Of a DNA stretch of 39,883 bases, positions 15,541-25,472 are shown piece by piece (position 1 is the first letter of the stretch; each line of letters begins with the position of its first letter). The stretch is from Pseudomonas saliphila. GTDB lineage: Bacteria; Pseudomonadota; Gammaproteobacteria; Pseudomonadales; Pseudomonadaceae. The position numbers were made by a program, and so were the translations under genes. The DNA is taken from the NCBI RefSeq assembly GCF_008638345.1, contig NZ_VTVA01000025.1, positions 1 to 39,883 of the forward strand, read 5' to 3'. Under the pieces are notes generated by a model, which saw nothing but the letters and a program-made list of their open reading frames with translations, was not told the origin of the DNA and did not search any database.

Positions 15541-16794
15541 ATGAATTACCGAATCCTCGGGGTGCGTTCCTACGCAGCGGCTTTGTTGTTTGGCCTACTG
15601 GCTGTGCCCAGTACGTCGGCAGCACTCACTCTTGAAGAAGCCATCAGTCTGGCTGAGCGGGAAGCCCCTTCATTGGCTGCGCGCAATGCAAACCTTCAAG
15701 CCGCTCAAAGTTCGGTGGCCCCGGCGGGTGAGCTACCGGACCCAAAGTTGAAGCTTGGTCTCCAGAGCCTCCCTGTCGAAGGTGAATCCAGCCTGCGATT
15801 GGGCGCTGAGCCCATGACTATGCAAATGATCGGCGTTATGCAAGAGGTTCCTAACCGGGCCAAGCGACGGGCACGCGTAGAAACCGCTGAAGCAACTGTG
15901 GCACTGGCGCATGCCCAGCAAAAAATCGAGCGCCTTAAGGTTCGTCAGCTGACAGCTGAGGCTTGGATTGCCACGTTGGCAGCGGAGCAAAAGCTGAGCA
16001 TTTTTGACCAGCTCTATGCAGAAAATCGTCTCTTATCTCAGGCCGTTAAAGCAAGAATCGCTGGTGCTCGCGGAATGGCGAGCGATAGCGTTCTACCAAA
16101 GCAGGAAGCGGCTCTTTTGGCCGAACAAAAAGATGTGCTGGTGCGCAACGAAGCTGTTGCCCGTGCGGAGCTGCAGCGCTGGATTGGCGAGGCTGCTAGC
16201 GTGCCGCTGGAGGGAAGCTGGCCAGTGTGGCGGGGTGATCTCGATCAATACCGGCACAATCTTGACCGCCACCCCGAGCTGTTGGCCTTCGATCCTTTGA
16301 GTGACCGCGCTGAGGCGAAGATTGCCGAAGCCATTTCGGATAAAAGGCCCGACTGGGGGTGGGGCGTGGATTATCAACATAGGGGGGGCGGGTTCGGCGA
16401 CATGGTCAGTCTCAGTGTCAGCTTCGATCTGCCGGTGTTCGCAGGTTCCAGACAAGAACCGAAAATCGCCGCTGAGCGCGCCCGTCTGGCGGAGCTGGAG
16501 GCCGAGCGGCAAGCAAGGCTGCGCCTGTATAACCAAGAGCTTGCAGCCGATGCCGCAGAGCTGCAACGGCTCAATCGAGCGCTTTCTCGATTCGATGAAA
16601 CACTGCTTCCGCTCGCTGAAGAAAAGGTGCGTCTGGCCATGGCGGATTACCGGTCCGGAAATGGTGAGCTCATCTCCGTTATTGATGCACGGCAGGAGCT
16701 TGTCGAAATGCGCTTGCGCCGTGTGGATCTCGCCCGTGACCGCTCTCTGACCAACGCCCGCCTACATTTCGCCTTTGGAGACATCCAGCCATGA
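15541..16794 (+). CDS. cusC: CusC-like outer-membrane efflux protein
   Basis: A 417-residue TolC-family protein with signal peptide (cleavage after STSA) and the two coiled-coil hairpin repeats: LTLEEAISLAEREAPSLAARN at the start and ELISVIDARQELVEMRLRRVDLARD near the end. It is shorter than E. coli CusC (about 460) and has no lipobox cysteine. It would form the outer-membrane channel for CusBA. The next gene starts in its stop codon (ATGA), so translation is coupled. It is distinct from the CzcC-like protein at 6169, giving two separate tripartite pumps in one island. Confidence 0.87.
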   Translation: MNYRILGVRSYAAALLFGLLAVPSTSAALTLEEAISLAEREAPSLAARNANLQAAQSSVAPAGELPDPKLKLGLQSLPVEGESSLRLGAEPMTMQMIGVMQEVPNRAKRRARVETAEATVALAHAQQKIERLKVRQLTAEAWIATLAAEQKLSIFDQLYAENRLLSQAVKARIAGARGMASDSVLPKQEAALLAEQKDVLVRNEAVARAELQRWIGEAASVPLEGSWPVWRGDLDQYRHNLDRHPELLAFDPLSDRAEAKIAEAISDKRPDWGWGVDYQHRGGGFGDMVSLSVSFDLPVFAGSRQEPKIAAERARLAELEAERQARLRLYNQELAADAAELQRLNRALSRFDETLLPLAEEKVRLAMADYRSGNGELISVIDARQELVEMRLRRVDLARDRSLTNARLHFAFGDIQP

Positions 16795-18251
16795 CATTTC
16801 GAATCAAGCGACTGGCTCTGCTGATTAGCCTACCCATGCTGCTGAATACAGGACTAGCCGGGCTAGCTCTAATGGCAAGCAACGCCGGGGCTCAGTCTGC
16901 CGAGCAGAACGAGCGAGAAGTTCTTTATTGGTACGATCCGATGTATCCGCAACAGCGCTTTGACGCACCTGGCCCCTCTCCTTTCATGGATATGGAGCTT
17001 CTGCCGCGTTATGCCGACGAAGGGGGCGATGGCGCATCGATGACCATCGACCCCGGTGTAATGCAGAACCTGGGAATGCGGATCACCTCAGTCACACGCG
17101 AACCTATCAGTCAGACCGTCGAGGCGGTTGGTACTCTGGCTTTCGATGAACGTGACGTCGCCATTGTGCAGGCTCGCAGCGGTGGCTTCGTCGAGAAGGT
17201 CTACGATCGAGCGCCGGAAGACGTGATAGCGAAAAATGCGCCATTGGCCGATCTCTTCGTACCGGAGTGGGCAGCTGCGCAGGAAGAATATCTTGCTTTG
17301 CGCAGCATAAACGAACCGCAGCTGGTCGCTGCCGCTCGCCACCGTCTTCGCCTCGCTGGTGTTCCGTCTGACGTTATTGCGCAACTCGAGCGCAGCGGCA
17401 AAGCCAGGTCAACCTGGACTATAACGAGTCCCATCAGTGGCGTACTCCGTTCCCTTGACGTCCGCGAAGGGATGACACTGCCTGCCGGCGCGTCCCTTGC
17501 CCGCATCAACGGACTGGAAAACGTCTGGCTGGAAGTTGCCGTACCTGAAGCACAGGTGGCCAACCTAAACGTTGGTCAAACCGTCGAAGCCAGGCTACCC
17601 GCCTACCCGGGCGACAGCCTGGAGGGTTCTATCGAGGCAGTATTACCGCAGGCCAACCTGGATAGCCGAACGGTACGGGTTCGGATCGAACTACCCAATC
17701 CTGACCTACGCCTGCGCCCTGGAATGACTGCAGACGTCACTCTCAGTCGCGATAAAGACGTTGCGCTGGTTGTGCCCACCGAGGCACTGATTCGAACCGG
17801 TCGACGTACGCTCGTCATGCTCGCCGAAGGCGAGGGCAAGTTCCGCCCGGTAGAAGTTCAAGCCGGCCGTGAGACCGAAGACAAGACAGAGGTGTTGGCC
17901 GGTTTGGAGGAAGGCCAGCAAGTGGTGGCGTCAGGGCAATTCTTGCTTGACTCCGAAGCCAGCCTGCGTGGATTGACTGCTCAGCTGAAACAATCAACGC
18001 AAACCACAGGACAAGCCTTACACGAGGCCGAGGGCACCATCATGAGCCTGGAAGACGGCATGGTCGGCTTGGCCCACGGTCCGTTCAAGACATTGAACAT
18101 GCCCGGCATGACCATGGCGTTCCCTGCCGCAGACAAATCCCTGCTGGAAGGACTTACCGAAGGGGATCGCGTCCGTGTGGGCGTTAGCGAAAGCGACGAA
18201 GGCCTTCTTATTGAGCAGATCGAACAACTCGGGGGCGGCCATGATCACTAA
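16791..18251 (+). CDS. cusB: CusB-like adaptor fused to a CusF-like copper-binding domain
   Basis: A 486-residue membrane-fusion protein. A hydrophobic leader occupies residues 6-34. Residues 45-75 are a heavy-metal-binding segment ([22 protein letters not shown]). The adaptor body (about 85-400) contains [23 protein letters not shown] and the beta-barrel. Residues 413-482 form a second copper module: [18 protein letters not shown] followed by NMPGMTMAF, which carries the His and the two Met ligands expected of CusF, although the aromatic residue next to the metal differs. It would receive Cu(I)/Ag(I) and load CusA. A separate CusF follows downstream, so the operon has two CusF-type domains. 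It overlaps cusC by 4 bases and cusA by 11. Confidence 0.9.
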   Translation: MTFRIKRLALLISLPMLLNTGLAGLALMASNAGAQSAEQNEREVLYWYDPMYPQQRFDAPGPSPFMDMELLPRYADEGGDGASMTIDPGVMQNLGMRITSVTREPISQTVEAVGTLAFDERDVAIVQARSGGFVEKVYDRAPEDVIAKNAPLADLFVPEWAAAQEEYLALRSINEPQLVAAARHRLRLAGVPSDVIAQLERSGKARSTWTITSPISGVLRSLDVREGMTLPAGASLARINGLENVWLEVAVPEAQVANLNVGQTVEARLPAYPGDSLEGSIEAVLPQANLDSRTVRVRIELPNPDLRLRPGMTADVTLSRDKDVALVVPTEALIRTGRRTLVMLAEGEGKFRPVEVQAGRETEDKTEVLAGLEEGQQVVASGQFLLDSEASLRGLTAQLKQSTQTTGQALHEAEGTIMSLEDGMVGLAHGPFKTLNMPGMTMAFPAADKSLLEGLTEGDRVRVGVSESDEGLLIEQIEQLGGGHDH

Positions 18252-21200
18252 CATCATTCGATGGTCGGTAACCAACCGATTTCTGGTATTGCTTGGCACG
18301 CTGTTTTCAGTTGCCTGGGGCATATGGTCAATACAAAACACAGCCGTTGATGCTTTGCCTGATCTGTCCGACGTTCAGGTCATCATCCGCACGCCCTATG
18401 CCGGTCAAGCCCCACAGATCGTTGAAAATCAGGTCACCTACCCGCTGGCGACAACCATGCTATCGGTACCTGGGGCGAAGACCGTACGGGGCTATTCATT
18501 CTTTGGCGACAGCTACGTTTATGTGCTCTTCGAGGACGGGACTGACCTTTACTGGGCGCGCTCTCGGGTCCTTGAGTACCTCAGCCAGGTTCAAAGTCGC
18601 TTGCCCGACGGAGCCGCTCCAGCACTTGGCCCGGATGCCACCGGAGCAGGCTGGGTTTATCAGTATGCCTTGGTTGATCGTACCGGCCAGCACGATCTAG
18701 CCCAGCTGCGCTCGTTGCAAGACTGGTTCCTGCGCTATGAGCTCAAGACTCTCCCAAACGTGGCCGAGGTAGCGGCGATCGGGGGGATGGTCAAGCAGTA
18801 CCAGGTGATGCTCGACCCAGTGCGCATGGCTAACCGCCAGATAACGCAGCAGCAAATCATACAGGCGATCGACGGGGCCAACCAAGAAACAGGCGGGAGC
18901 GTACTAGAGCTCGGAGAAAGCGAGTTTATGGTCCGCGCTTCGGGTTATCTCGCTTCGTTAAAGGACTTTCGCGCTATTCCACTGCGCTTGGATACGAATG
19001 GTGTGCCGGTAACACTCGGTGACGTCGCGCATATTCAGCTTGGCCCGGAAATGCGCCGTGGGATTGCCGAACTGGACGGCGAAGGCGAAGTGGTGGGCGG
19101 TGTAGTGATTCTGCGCAGCGGAAAAAATGCCCGTGAAACCATTACCGCCGTGCAGGCCAAACTGGAAGATCTCAAGAAAAGTTTGCCCGATGGGGTCGAG
19201 GTGGTCACCACTTATGATCGCAGCGAGCTGATTGATAGCGCCGTAAAGAACCTCAGTTATAAGCTGCTGGAAGAGTTCATCGTCGTGGGGTTGGTGTGTG
19301 CCTTGTTCCTCTGGCATTTACGTTCATCGTTGGTAGCGATCGTGTCGTTGCCGGTCGGTATCTTGATCGCTTTTATCATCATGCAACGACAAGGCGTCAA
19401 CGCTAACATCATGTCCTTGGGTGGCATTGCGATCGCAATCGGCGCCATGGTTGATGCCGCTATCGTAATGATTGAAAACGCGCATAAACACATCGAAGCG
19501 TGGCATAAGAACAATCTCAACAAGAAGCTTGAGGGCGCCGAGCACTGGAAAGTAATAACCGATGCCGCGATCGAAGTTGGTCCGGCTCTGTTCTTCAGCC
19601 TGCTTATCATTACGTTGTCATTCATTCCGGTGTTCACGCTGGAAGCTCAGGAAGGGCGATTGTTTGGCCCGCTGGCATTCACTAAAACCTATGCCATGGC
19701 TGCAGCCGCAGGGCTCTCGGTCACCCTGGTCCCGGTGCTGATGGGGTACTGGATCCGTGGGAAAATCCCTGATGAACATCGTAATCCCATCAACCGTGGA
19801 CTTATCCGGGCGTACCAGCCAGCCCTTGAAGCAGTGCTCCGTTGGCCGAAGGTCACCATAGCAGTCGCTATAGTCGTTTTCCTTACAGCTCTCTGGCCGA
19901 TCTCTCGCCTGGGTGGAGAGTTTTTGCCGTCAATGGATGAAGGCGACCTGCTCTATATGCCGACTGCGCTACCGGGTCTGTCGGTTCAGAAAGCGTCAGA
20001 GCTTCTGCAACAAACTGATCGCATGATCAAAACCGTTCCCGAAGTGAAGCGAGTCTTTGGTAAGGCAGGTCGTGCCGATACCGCAACCGATCCCGCACCC
20101 TTAACCATGTTCGAGACAACCATCCAGTTCAAGCCGAAAGACCAATGGCGACCAGGCATGACGCCGGAAAAATTGGTAAAAGAGCTGGACCAGGCGGTGC
20201 AAGTTCCAGGACTGGCCAATCTCTGGATCCCACCCATTCGGAACCGCATGGATATGCTGGCCACCGGGATCAAAAGCCCGATCGGGGTCAAGGTATACGG
20301 CGCGGACCTGGCCCAGATTGACAAGGCGACCCAATCCGTTGAGCGCGTCGCCAAGACGGTCCCGGGCGTGAGCTCAGCTGTCGCCGACCGCATCACCGGC
20401 GGACGCTATATTGATGTCGACATTGATCGAGCCGCAGCTGCGCGGTATGGGCTGAACATAGCTGATGTGCAGTCCATCGTGGCTGGTGCGGTCGGCGGTG
20501 CCAATATCGGCGAAACCGTCGAGGGGCTGGCCCGTTATCCAATCAGCCTGCGTTATCCGCGCGAATGGCGTGATTCGCTGAGCGATTTACGTAATCTGCC
20601 GATCTACACCCCGCAGGGAAGTCAGATCACCCTGGGCACCGTGGCGCAAGTCAAGGTGACGGATGGCCCGCCGATGCTCAAAAGCGAAAATGCCCGACTC
20701 ACCGGCTGGGTATACGTTGACGTGCGCGACCGGGATATGGCGGCGGTGGTGGATGATCTGCGTACAAGGATTGACGAGGAGGTGACGCTTGAATCGGGCA
20801 TGAGCATCAGCTACTCGGGGCAGTTCGAGTTCATGGAGCGCGCCAACGCCAAACTGAAACTGGTCGTACCGGCCACCCTGTTGATCATTTTTGTGCTGCT
20901 TTATCTGATTTTCAACAGGTTCAGCGAAGCCTTGTTGATCATGGCAACACTCCCGTTCGCCCTGACCGGCGGTGTCTGGTTCCTGTACCTGCTTGATTAC
21001 AACCTTTCGATAGCGACCGGTGTCGGCTTCATTGCGCTGGCAGGGGTGTCGGCCGAGTTCGGCGTCATCATGCTGCTGTACCTGACCAATGCCTGGACCG
21101 AGCGTCAGGGTGCGGGACGTACGGATAAACAAGCTCTACTGGAAGCGATCCGTGAGGGCGCCGTGCAGCGAGTTCGACCCAAGGCGATGACCGTGGCGGT

Positions 21201-21396
21201 CATCATCGCTGGTCTGCTGCCAATCCTGCTTGGCAGTGGCACCGGTAGTGAAATCATGAGCCGTATAGCCGCGCCAATGGTTGGCGGCATGATCACCGCG
21301 CCTCTTCTGTCCCTGTTTGTACTCCCGGCTGCTTATCTCTTGATGAGGCGCCGATCCATTGAGCAAGCCAAACCACAAGTTGGAGATTCACAATGA
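18241..21396 (+). CDS. cusA: CusA-type Cu(I)/Ag(I) RND pump
   Basis: A 1051-residue HME-RND antiporter. The helix-IV segment [20 protein letters not shown] with following AHKH is the CusA/SilA signature, distinguishing it from the CzcA-type pump at 8702. [15 protein letters not shown] contains the methionine of the periplasmic three-Met site. The correct start is ATG 18241, inside the end of cusB; the frame is open from 18175, but that part is an out-of-frame overlap with cusB. It would move Cu(I) or Ag(I) from cytoplasm or periplasm through CusB to CusC. It is followed by cusF with a 4-base overlap. Confidence 0.95.
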   Translation: MITNIIRWSVTNRFLVLLGTLFSVAWGIWSIQNTAVDALPDLSDVQVIIRTPYAGQAPQIVENQVTYPLATTMLSVPGAKTVRGYSFFGDSYVYVLFEDGTDLYWARSRVLEYLSQVQSRLPDGAAPALGPDATGAGWVYQYALVDRTGQHDLAQLRSLQDWFLRYELKTLPNVAEVAAIGGMVKQYQVMLDPVRMANRQITQQQIIQAIDGANQETGGSVLELGESEFMVRASGYLASLKDFRAIPLRLDTNGVPVTLGDVAHIQLGPEMRRGIAELDGEGEVVGGVVILRSGKNARETITAVQAKLEDLKKSLPDGVEVVTTYDRSELIDSAVKNLSYKLLEEFIVVGLVCALFLWHLRSSLVAIVSLPVGILIAFIIMQRQGVNANIMSLGGIAIAIGAMVDAAIVMIENAHKHIEAWHKNNLNKKLEGAEHWKVITDAAIEVGPALFFSLLIITLSFIPVFTLEAQEGRLFGPLAFTKTYAMAAAAGLSVTLVPVLMGYWIRGKIPDEHRNPINRGLIRAYQPALEAVLRWPKVTIAVAIVVFLTALWPISRLGGEFLPSMDEGDLLYMPTALPGLSVQKASELLQQTDRMIKTVPEVKRVFGKAGRADTATDPAPLTMFETTIQFKPKDQWRPGMTPEKLVKELDQAVQVPGLANLWIPPIRNRMDMLATGIKSPIGVKVYGADLAQIDKATQSVERVAKTVPGVSSAVADRITGGRYIDVDIDRAAAARYGLNIADVQSIVAGAVGGANIGETVEGLARYPISLRYPREWRDSLSDLRNLPIYTPQGSQITLGTVAQVKVTDGPPMLKSENARLTGWVYVDVRDRDMAAVVDDLRTRIDEEVTLESGMSISYSGQFEFMERANAKLKLVVPATLLIIFVLLYLIFNRFSEALLIMATLPFALTGGVWFLYLLDYNLSIATGVGFIALAGVSAEFGVIMLLYLTNAWTERQGAGRTDKQALLEAIREGAVQRVRPKAMTVAVIIAGLLPILLGSGTGSEIMSRIAAPMVGGMITAPLLSLFVLPAAYLLMRRRSIEQAKPQVGDSQ

Positions 21397-21749
21397 AAAC
21401 GAAACTGGCACTCATTCTTAGCCTGGCACTGACTCCGGCAGCCTTCGCCGATGAAATGAAGGGTATGGAAATGAAACAGAGCATGCCCATGGGCGAAATG
21501 AAAATGGAGCAAAACGATACGACAACGAAGACAGCCAAGGCAACTGGAACTGTTCGCAAGATCAATCAGGAAAAAGGAACCGTGACCATCGCACACGGGG
21601 CCGTGCCGGCGCTTGACTGGCCACCCATGACGATGGGCTTCAAGGCTACGGCCGAACAGCTTGAGCAGCTCAATGAAGGTGACGAGATTGAGTTCGAATT
21701 CACCTCGAAAGGCATGAGTTCATCCATCACTTCGCTTAAGCAATTGTAA
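21393..21749 (+). CDS. cusF: CusF periplasmic Cu(I)/Ag(I) chaperone
   Basis: A 118-residue protein with signal peptide (ALTPAAFA). A Met-rich stretch follows ([17 protein letters not shown], residues 23-39), then an OB-fold domain. The CusF ligands are all recognisable: His in TIAHGAV, Trp in LDWPPM, and the two Met of PPMTMGF. The Trp stacks on Cu(I) in the known structure, and its presence shows a true CusF, whereas the fused copy at the end of CusB lacks it. It hands periplasmic copper to CusB. It starts 4 bases before the cusA stop and is followed by a strong hairpin. Confidence 0.95.
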   Translation: MKTKLALILSLALTPAAFADEMKGMEMKQSMPMGEMKMEQNDTTTKTAKATGTVRKINQEKGTVTIAHGAVPALDWPPMTMGFKATAEQLEQLNEGDEIEFEFTSKGMSSSITSLKQL

Positions 21750-21759
21750 CCATGCCGAT

Positions 21760-21785
21760 GGCTACCGCCAGCTGGTGCGGTAGCC
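21760..21785 (+). terminator. Hairpin after cusF (possible terminator)
   Basis: GGCTACCG and CGGTAGCC form a perfect 8-bp stem, with a second short pairing CCAG/CTGG inside the loop. There is no T-tract, so it may stabilise the 3' end rather than terminate alone. Confidence 0.55.
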
Positions 21786-21799
21786 CGGCTAGCTGAACG

Positions 21800-21815
21800 T
21801 TACGCAACTGTAAGG
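21800..21815 (+). promoter_or_regulatory. Copper box upstream of the 59-residue secreted protein
   Basis: TTACG-CAAC-TGTAAG resembles TGACG-CAAA-TGTAAT found upstream of copA. TAATCT at 21848-21853 is a possible -10 about 44 bp from the centre. Weaker than the other boxes. Confidence 0.5.
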
Positions 21816-21881
21816 ATCCCAACAGCTTGTCGTCAGCCTTAGCCGGGTAATCTATAGCCATTCCCAACAATGAGGTGACAA

Positions 21882-22061
21882 ATGAACAAACTAACTAAAG
21901 TAATTATCCCGCTAGTTCTGGCGTTCGCGTCTTCAGTAGCGATGGCGGAAGATGGCAGTGATTATGCGCTGACTAGCGTACCCCGTGCTCAGGCGCCAAA
22001 AATGCTGCAGGAGTCGCCGCAGCAAAATCAGCAATTAGCCCAAGAAGCAGTTGAAAGCTGA
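21882..22061 (+). CDS. 59-residue secreted protein, PtrA-like
   Basis: ATG 21882 with GAGGTG upstream opens a 59-residue frame. A signal peptide (VIIPLVLAFASSVAMA) is followed by EDGSDYALTS and a Gln-rich, helix-forming tail (QQNQQLAQEAVES). The mature N-terminus EDGS equals that of the 80-residue protein at 3725, and both sit behind copper boxes, suggesting one family of copper-induced tiny periplasmic proteins. It has no Cys or His. PtrA-like by size, position and signal peptide; true function unknown. Confidence 0.65.
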   Translation: MNKLTKVIIPLVLAFASSVAMAEDGSDYALTSVPRAQAPKMLQESPQQNQQLAQEAVES

Positions 22062-22240
22062 GCACTGAACCTAGCGACACAACATCCGCCCGAACGCTCA
22101 TTGGCTGCCGTTATTTGAGCAACAACGCGGCTCGCGACAATAGACCCTGGTGCAGCGTTGGTAAAACTTGCTGAGTTTGGTCCACGCAACATATCGTTAG
22201 GGCATCGAAAAGGCGGTTGCAGAAGCTGAGGGCAACACAG

Positions 22241-22498
22241 TCATATAGACCACCAACTCGAAGCGCTTGCTACCGGGAAACAGCTTTCGTGTCGGTCGAC
22301 AAGCCTGGCGACGGCCTGCATCTGTTGCTGGACCACGCGGGCCGAGTAGCCACCACTGGTATCTCGATTGCGGCGCAGCTCCCGGCTGATGGTCGAAGGG
22401 GATCGGGTGATCTTACCCAGGCTCAAGCCTGGGGCATGACCGATTTGTATGTTGGCGCGTTCTTCAACGCTGAGTTCGGAATAAGATAGCGGCAGCAC
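22241..22498 (-). pseudogene. IS30-family transposase fragment
   Basis: About 60 residues match the N-terminus of IS30-family transposases: YSELSVEERANIQIGHAPGLSL, then SPSTISRELRRNRDTSGG and YSARVVQQQ, the helix-turn-helix end-binding region. Between GLSL and SPST several residues usually present are missing, and after QQQMQAVAR the similarity stops. The DDE catalytic domain (about 250 residues) is absent, so the element is dead. On its 5' side the sequence around 22515-22535 (GTGTTGCACTCGG on the plus strand) may be the surviving terminal inverted repeat. Nothing coding was recognised in 22062-22240. Confidence 0.75.
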
Positions 22499-22567
22499 CG
22501 TACCGGAAAGGTCAGGTGTTGCACTCGGTTTTTGCGCCCGCCCCGTTAAAGAAGAAAGCCAATTGAA

Positions 22568-22903
22568 TCATCCTTCGTTTCCTCGGCACTTCGTGCCAGA
22601 GGCACGATACTCAAGTATTTTCAGATCCCCGTTGGAATCTTTGTACGTCATCTGGGCAGGCATTACACCGCAGCCAATACGTGTCGATGTGATATGTATG
22701 ACACGCTCAATATCCAGGTTCATTCCATAGCGGTAATGAACAATCTCCGGGGGGGCTTGGTCAGTTGATAATGCATGCTCCTTCCATCTATTTTCGTTCT
22801 CTTTAATCATAGAGCCATAAACGGGATCACTGCTGCCGTCTGCCATTACGAACGGAGAAACAAAACTGATTGAAAATGCAGCAATTTTTGATCGAATGCC
22901 CAT
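22568..22903 (-). CDS. DUF2790-family small exported protein
   Basis: A 111-residue protein from ATG 22903 (the frame also opens at 22945). A signal peptide with cleavage near VMA is followed by the DUF2790 hallmarks: PPEIVHYRYGMNLDIERVI, CGVMPAQMTYKDSNG and LEYRASGTKC. DUF2790 proteins are small Pseudomonas periplasmic proteins, some linked to metal or two-component loci; the biochemical role is unknown. Two cysteines could form a disulfide. The promoter region just upstream has a perfect TATAAT and an overlapping operator-like palindrome. Confidence 0.8.
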   Translation of the reverse strand: MGIRSKIAAFSISFVSPFVMADGSSDPVYGSMIKENENRWKEHALSTDQAPPEIVHYRYGMNLDIERVIHITSTRIGCGVMPAQMTYKDSNGDLKILEYRASGTKCRGNEG

Positions 22904-22945
22904 GCGTGTCTGCCTATAAAAAATATCCAGAGCAGATGGTGTCAC

Positions 22946-22969
22946 ATTATACCTGTCACCAAGGTGACA
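22946..22969 (-). promoter_or_regulatory. Promoter with operator-like palindrome for the DUF2790 gene
   Basis: On the minus strand a perfect -10 TATAAT (complement of 22946-22951) lies 43 bases before the start codon. Directly upstream of it is the dyad TGTCACC-N2-GGTGACA (22954-22969). A regulator bound there would cover the -10/-35 spacer, so repression is likely. Confidence 0.55.
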
Positions 22970-23103
22970 CAGACATTACATTGGATTAATGCCACGAACT
23001 ACTGACGAACTCATCAAAATAAAGAATAATATAAATTTATTGCATAAGCCTCCCAACTGGCCTGCTTTACAGGACATGACAAGCGCCTTCCGTTGGTTTC
23101 TTT

Positions 23104-23308
23104 CTGTATATATATTGCGTTAGCAGTTTGCATCACTTTGCGCAAGTCGAATGACGTTCCGGCAATTTAGGCCGCCAAATAGCGAAAATCGTTCAGGCAA
23201 GGGCGACTCATTAGAAATACCAAAATAACTTTGATACCACGGGCCCTCAAGACTACTCGTATACAAGCTGAACCCCAGCGCAGGGTTTAGGATAAGATGT
23301 ATCTTCAC
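23104..23308 (-). pseudogene. oprD-family gene remnant
   Basis: The minus strand encodes LILNPALGFSLYTSSLEG, YFGISNESPLPERFSLFGGLN, nearly the same as ILNPALGFNLYTSRLKD and YVGISSELPVSERLSLFGGIN in the intact porin at 13333-14661. A short piece at 23110-23131 also resembles the NANAVYMR codons of that porin. So an internal deletion has joined two parts of the gene, and both ends are lost. It is evidence of a former second oprD copy, by duplication or recombination across the island. Confidence 0.75.
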
Positions 23309-23338
23309 TTTTGGCTCAATACTTAACGAGAGGCAGCA

Positions 23339-24715
23339 ATGAGCAGGTTGTCATTACGCGGCAGGATGGCGCTTCTTTTTGTAATCGTGGTGACAGCAGT
23401 GCTGAGTCTCGCCGCCGTCAGCTTCGACTATTTTTGTCGTCTTCATTTCGACAGACAAGATGCGCAGCTTCTTGACCGCAAGGTTTCCGCGCTGGAAGCC
23501 ATCCTGACGCGCGGGAGCGGGTTGGACCCTTCGATGGTTTCGGACATTGATCGACTGATCGACACCTCTTTTGGCTTCGCTGCCGCGATCCTGGCCGGAG
23601 ACCAAGTGATCTATTCCCATCACAACCTGTCCGAAAAGATGATGTCATCGATAAGCCCCGGCCAGGACGACCGATGGCTGATTGATGTTGGGCCCAATCG
23701 CTACAGCGGAATTACACAAAGAATTGCAGGGTGGGCCGACGGGGAGGCGGGGACAATCCACTTGGCACTCGATGTCACGCATCGCACGCATTTTTATGAA
23801 ATGATCCGACAGTGGTTCATTTACACGCTCGTGGTCAGTGCGATTTTAAGTGGTGCGCTTGGCTTCGCCTTCATTCGCAGGGGGTTGAAGCCAATATCCA
23901 AGCTGTCCAGAACGTCTTCCATCATCACTGCTAATTGTCTGGATACCCGAATCTCAACTGAGTCAGTACCAACTGAACTGCACGAACTCGTCGATAACTT
24001 CAACGCAATGCTTGAGCGACTGGATCAGTCCTTCTTGCGTCTATCAGACTTTTCCGCTGACATAGCGCATGAACTGCGGACCCCGCTAAATAGCATGCTG
24101 ACGCAAACTGAAGTAGCGCTGATGAAGGATCGCGACAATGCCGACTACAAGGACACTCTCTTCTCGACCCTTGAAGAGCTGCGTCGAATGGCGCGCACGG
24201 TTGATGAAATGCTTTTTCTCGCCAAAGCGGATAATGGCATGATTACGCCTGATTTCGAAGATCACGATCTGACTGCGATTGCTTCGAGCGTGCTGGAATA
24301 TTACGAGTATGCCGCCGACGAAAAAGGGATCAAACTCGTCGTTCATAGCGACGGCCCAACGCCGGTGAGGGGAGACAACCTTATGCTACGCCGGGCGATC
24401 TCAAACGTGATGTCGAACGCGGTTCGCTATGGGAAGACAGACACGTCAATTAATATCACTGTCTCGCAAGCTGGCCCGTGGGCGGGACTGAGCGTGAGCA
24501 ATCAAGGCCCAACGATCCCGCGCGAACATATCGATAAGCTATTCGATCGCTTCTACCGCGTGGATAGTGCCCGACGAGAAGGCAGCACCCTGAATGCCGG
24601 CCTGGGGATGGCCATCACCAGCACAATAGTAGAAGCGCATAAAGGATCGATCGTTTGCCGGTCAACTGAGGGTGTCACAACCTTTGAGATGAAGTTGCCT
24701 GCAGCCGCAGCCTGA
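23339..24715 (+). CDS. Heavy-metal sensor histidine kinase, second copper system
   Basis: A 458-residue inner-membrane kinase with helices at about 9-31 and 159-180 around a periplasmic sensor of about 125 residues. HAMP follows, then the H-box DIAHELRTPLN with His244 and N-box NVMSNAVRYG. The ATP-lid glycines are altered: G1 reads NQGPTIP and G2 NAGLGMAI, deviating from NDGPGIP and GGTGLGLA, although catalytic function is not excluded. The periplasmic part has His94-His95 and a Met pair at 101-102. It belongs to the CusS/CopS/IrlR group. Unusually it is not co-transcribed with its regulator, but faces it convergently with only 15 bases between stop codons. Confidence 0.87.
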   Translation: MSRLSLRGRMALLFVIVVTAVLSLAAVSFDYFCRLHFDRQDAQLLDRKVSALEAILTRGSGLDPSMVSDIDRLIDTSFGFAAAILAGDQVIYSHHNLSEKMMSSISPGQDDRWLIDVGPNRYSGITQRIAGWADGEAGTIHLALDVTHRTHFYEMIRQWFIYTLVVSAILSGALGFAFIRRGLKPISKLSRTSSIITANCLDTRISTESVPTELHELVDNFNAMLERLDQSFLRLSDFSADIAHELRTPLNSMLTQTEVALMKDRDNADYKDTLFSTLEELRRMARTVDEMLFLAKADNGMITPDFEDHDLTAIASSVLEYYEYAADEKGIKLVVHSDGPTPVRGDNLMLRRAISNVMSNAVRYGKTDTSINITVSQAGPWAGLSVSNQGPTIPREHIDKLFDRFYRVDSARREGSTLNAGLGMAITSTIVEAHKGSIVCRSTEGVTTFEMKLPAAAA

Positions 24716-24730
24716 TCCGCTATGTGGAAC

Positions 24731-25414
24731 CTACCTGGGGTCCGCACCGTCGATAAAGTAGCCCATGCCCCGCACGGTATGGATCAACTTTACCGGGTAA
24801 TCGTCGTCAATTTTGGCCCGCAGCCGGCGAATGGCGACCTCGATTATGTTGGTGTCGCTGTCAAAATTGATATCCCACACCTTCGAGGCGATGAGCGATT
24901 TGGATAGCACTTCACCACGTCGGCGAAGCAGGAGTTCCAATAACATGAATTCCTTGGCAGTAAGGTCGATGCGCTTCCCACCGCGCTCTGCTCTGCGCTT
25001 GAGCAGATCGACCCGGAGATCCTCGATGGCCATGATCGTCTGCACGGTGGCACCGTTTTTCCGGCGCAAAAGCGACCTCACCCGAGCAAGCAATTCGGAG
25101 AAAGCGAAGGGTTTAATCAGATAGTCGTCTGCCCCGAGCTCCAAACCTTTGACTCTATCTTCGACCCTGTCTCGGGCCGTGAGAAACAACGCAGGCGTCT
25201 CACTACCAGCGGCACGCACCCTCTCAAGCACCTGCCAGCCCTCCAGACCTGGCATCATCACATCCAGAATTAGCAAATCATATTGTTCGTCAAGGGCTTG
25301 CTGGACCGCATCGATGCCGTTCGTGACCAGGTCAACCACGAACCCTGCTTCAGTTAAGCCCTTTTTCAGGTAAATGCCGGTCTTCGGCTCATCTTCTGCG
25401 ACCAAAATTTTCAC
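24731..25414 (-). CDS. Heavy-metal response regulator, second copper system (CopR/CusR type)
   Basis: A 227-residue OmpR-family regulator starting at GTG 25414 ([13 protein letters not shown]), with TAGGAG upstream; the frame extends to 25468 but without the family sequence. Receiver Asp51 lies in [14 protein letters not shown]. The effector domain ends in [13 protein letters not shown]. It closely resembles CusR/CopR, more than the first regulator of this window does. A copper-box-like site precedes it, implying autoregulation. The sensor gene lies opposite and convergent. Confidence 0.9.
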   Translation of the reverse strand: MKILVAEDEPKTGIYLKKGLTEAGFVVDLVTNGIDAVQQALDEQYDLLILDVMMPGLEGWQVLERVRAAGSETPALFLTARDRVEDRVKGLELGADDYLIKPFAFSELLARVRSLLRRKNGATVQTIMAIEDLRVDLLKRRAERGGKRIDLTAKEFMLLELLLRRRGEVLSKSLIASKVWDINFDSDTNIIEVAIRRLRAKIDDDYPVKLIHTVRGMGYFIDGADPR

Positions 25415-25472
25415 AATTAAGCTCCTAAGCGAAAGCTCATTGTGCCGATCTCCGCCGGGGGAAGCCATTTCC

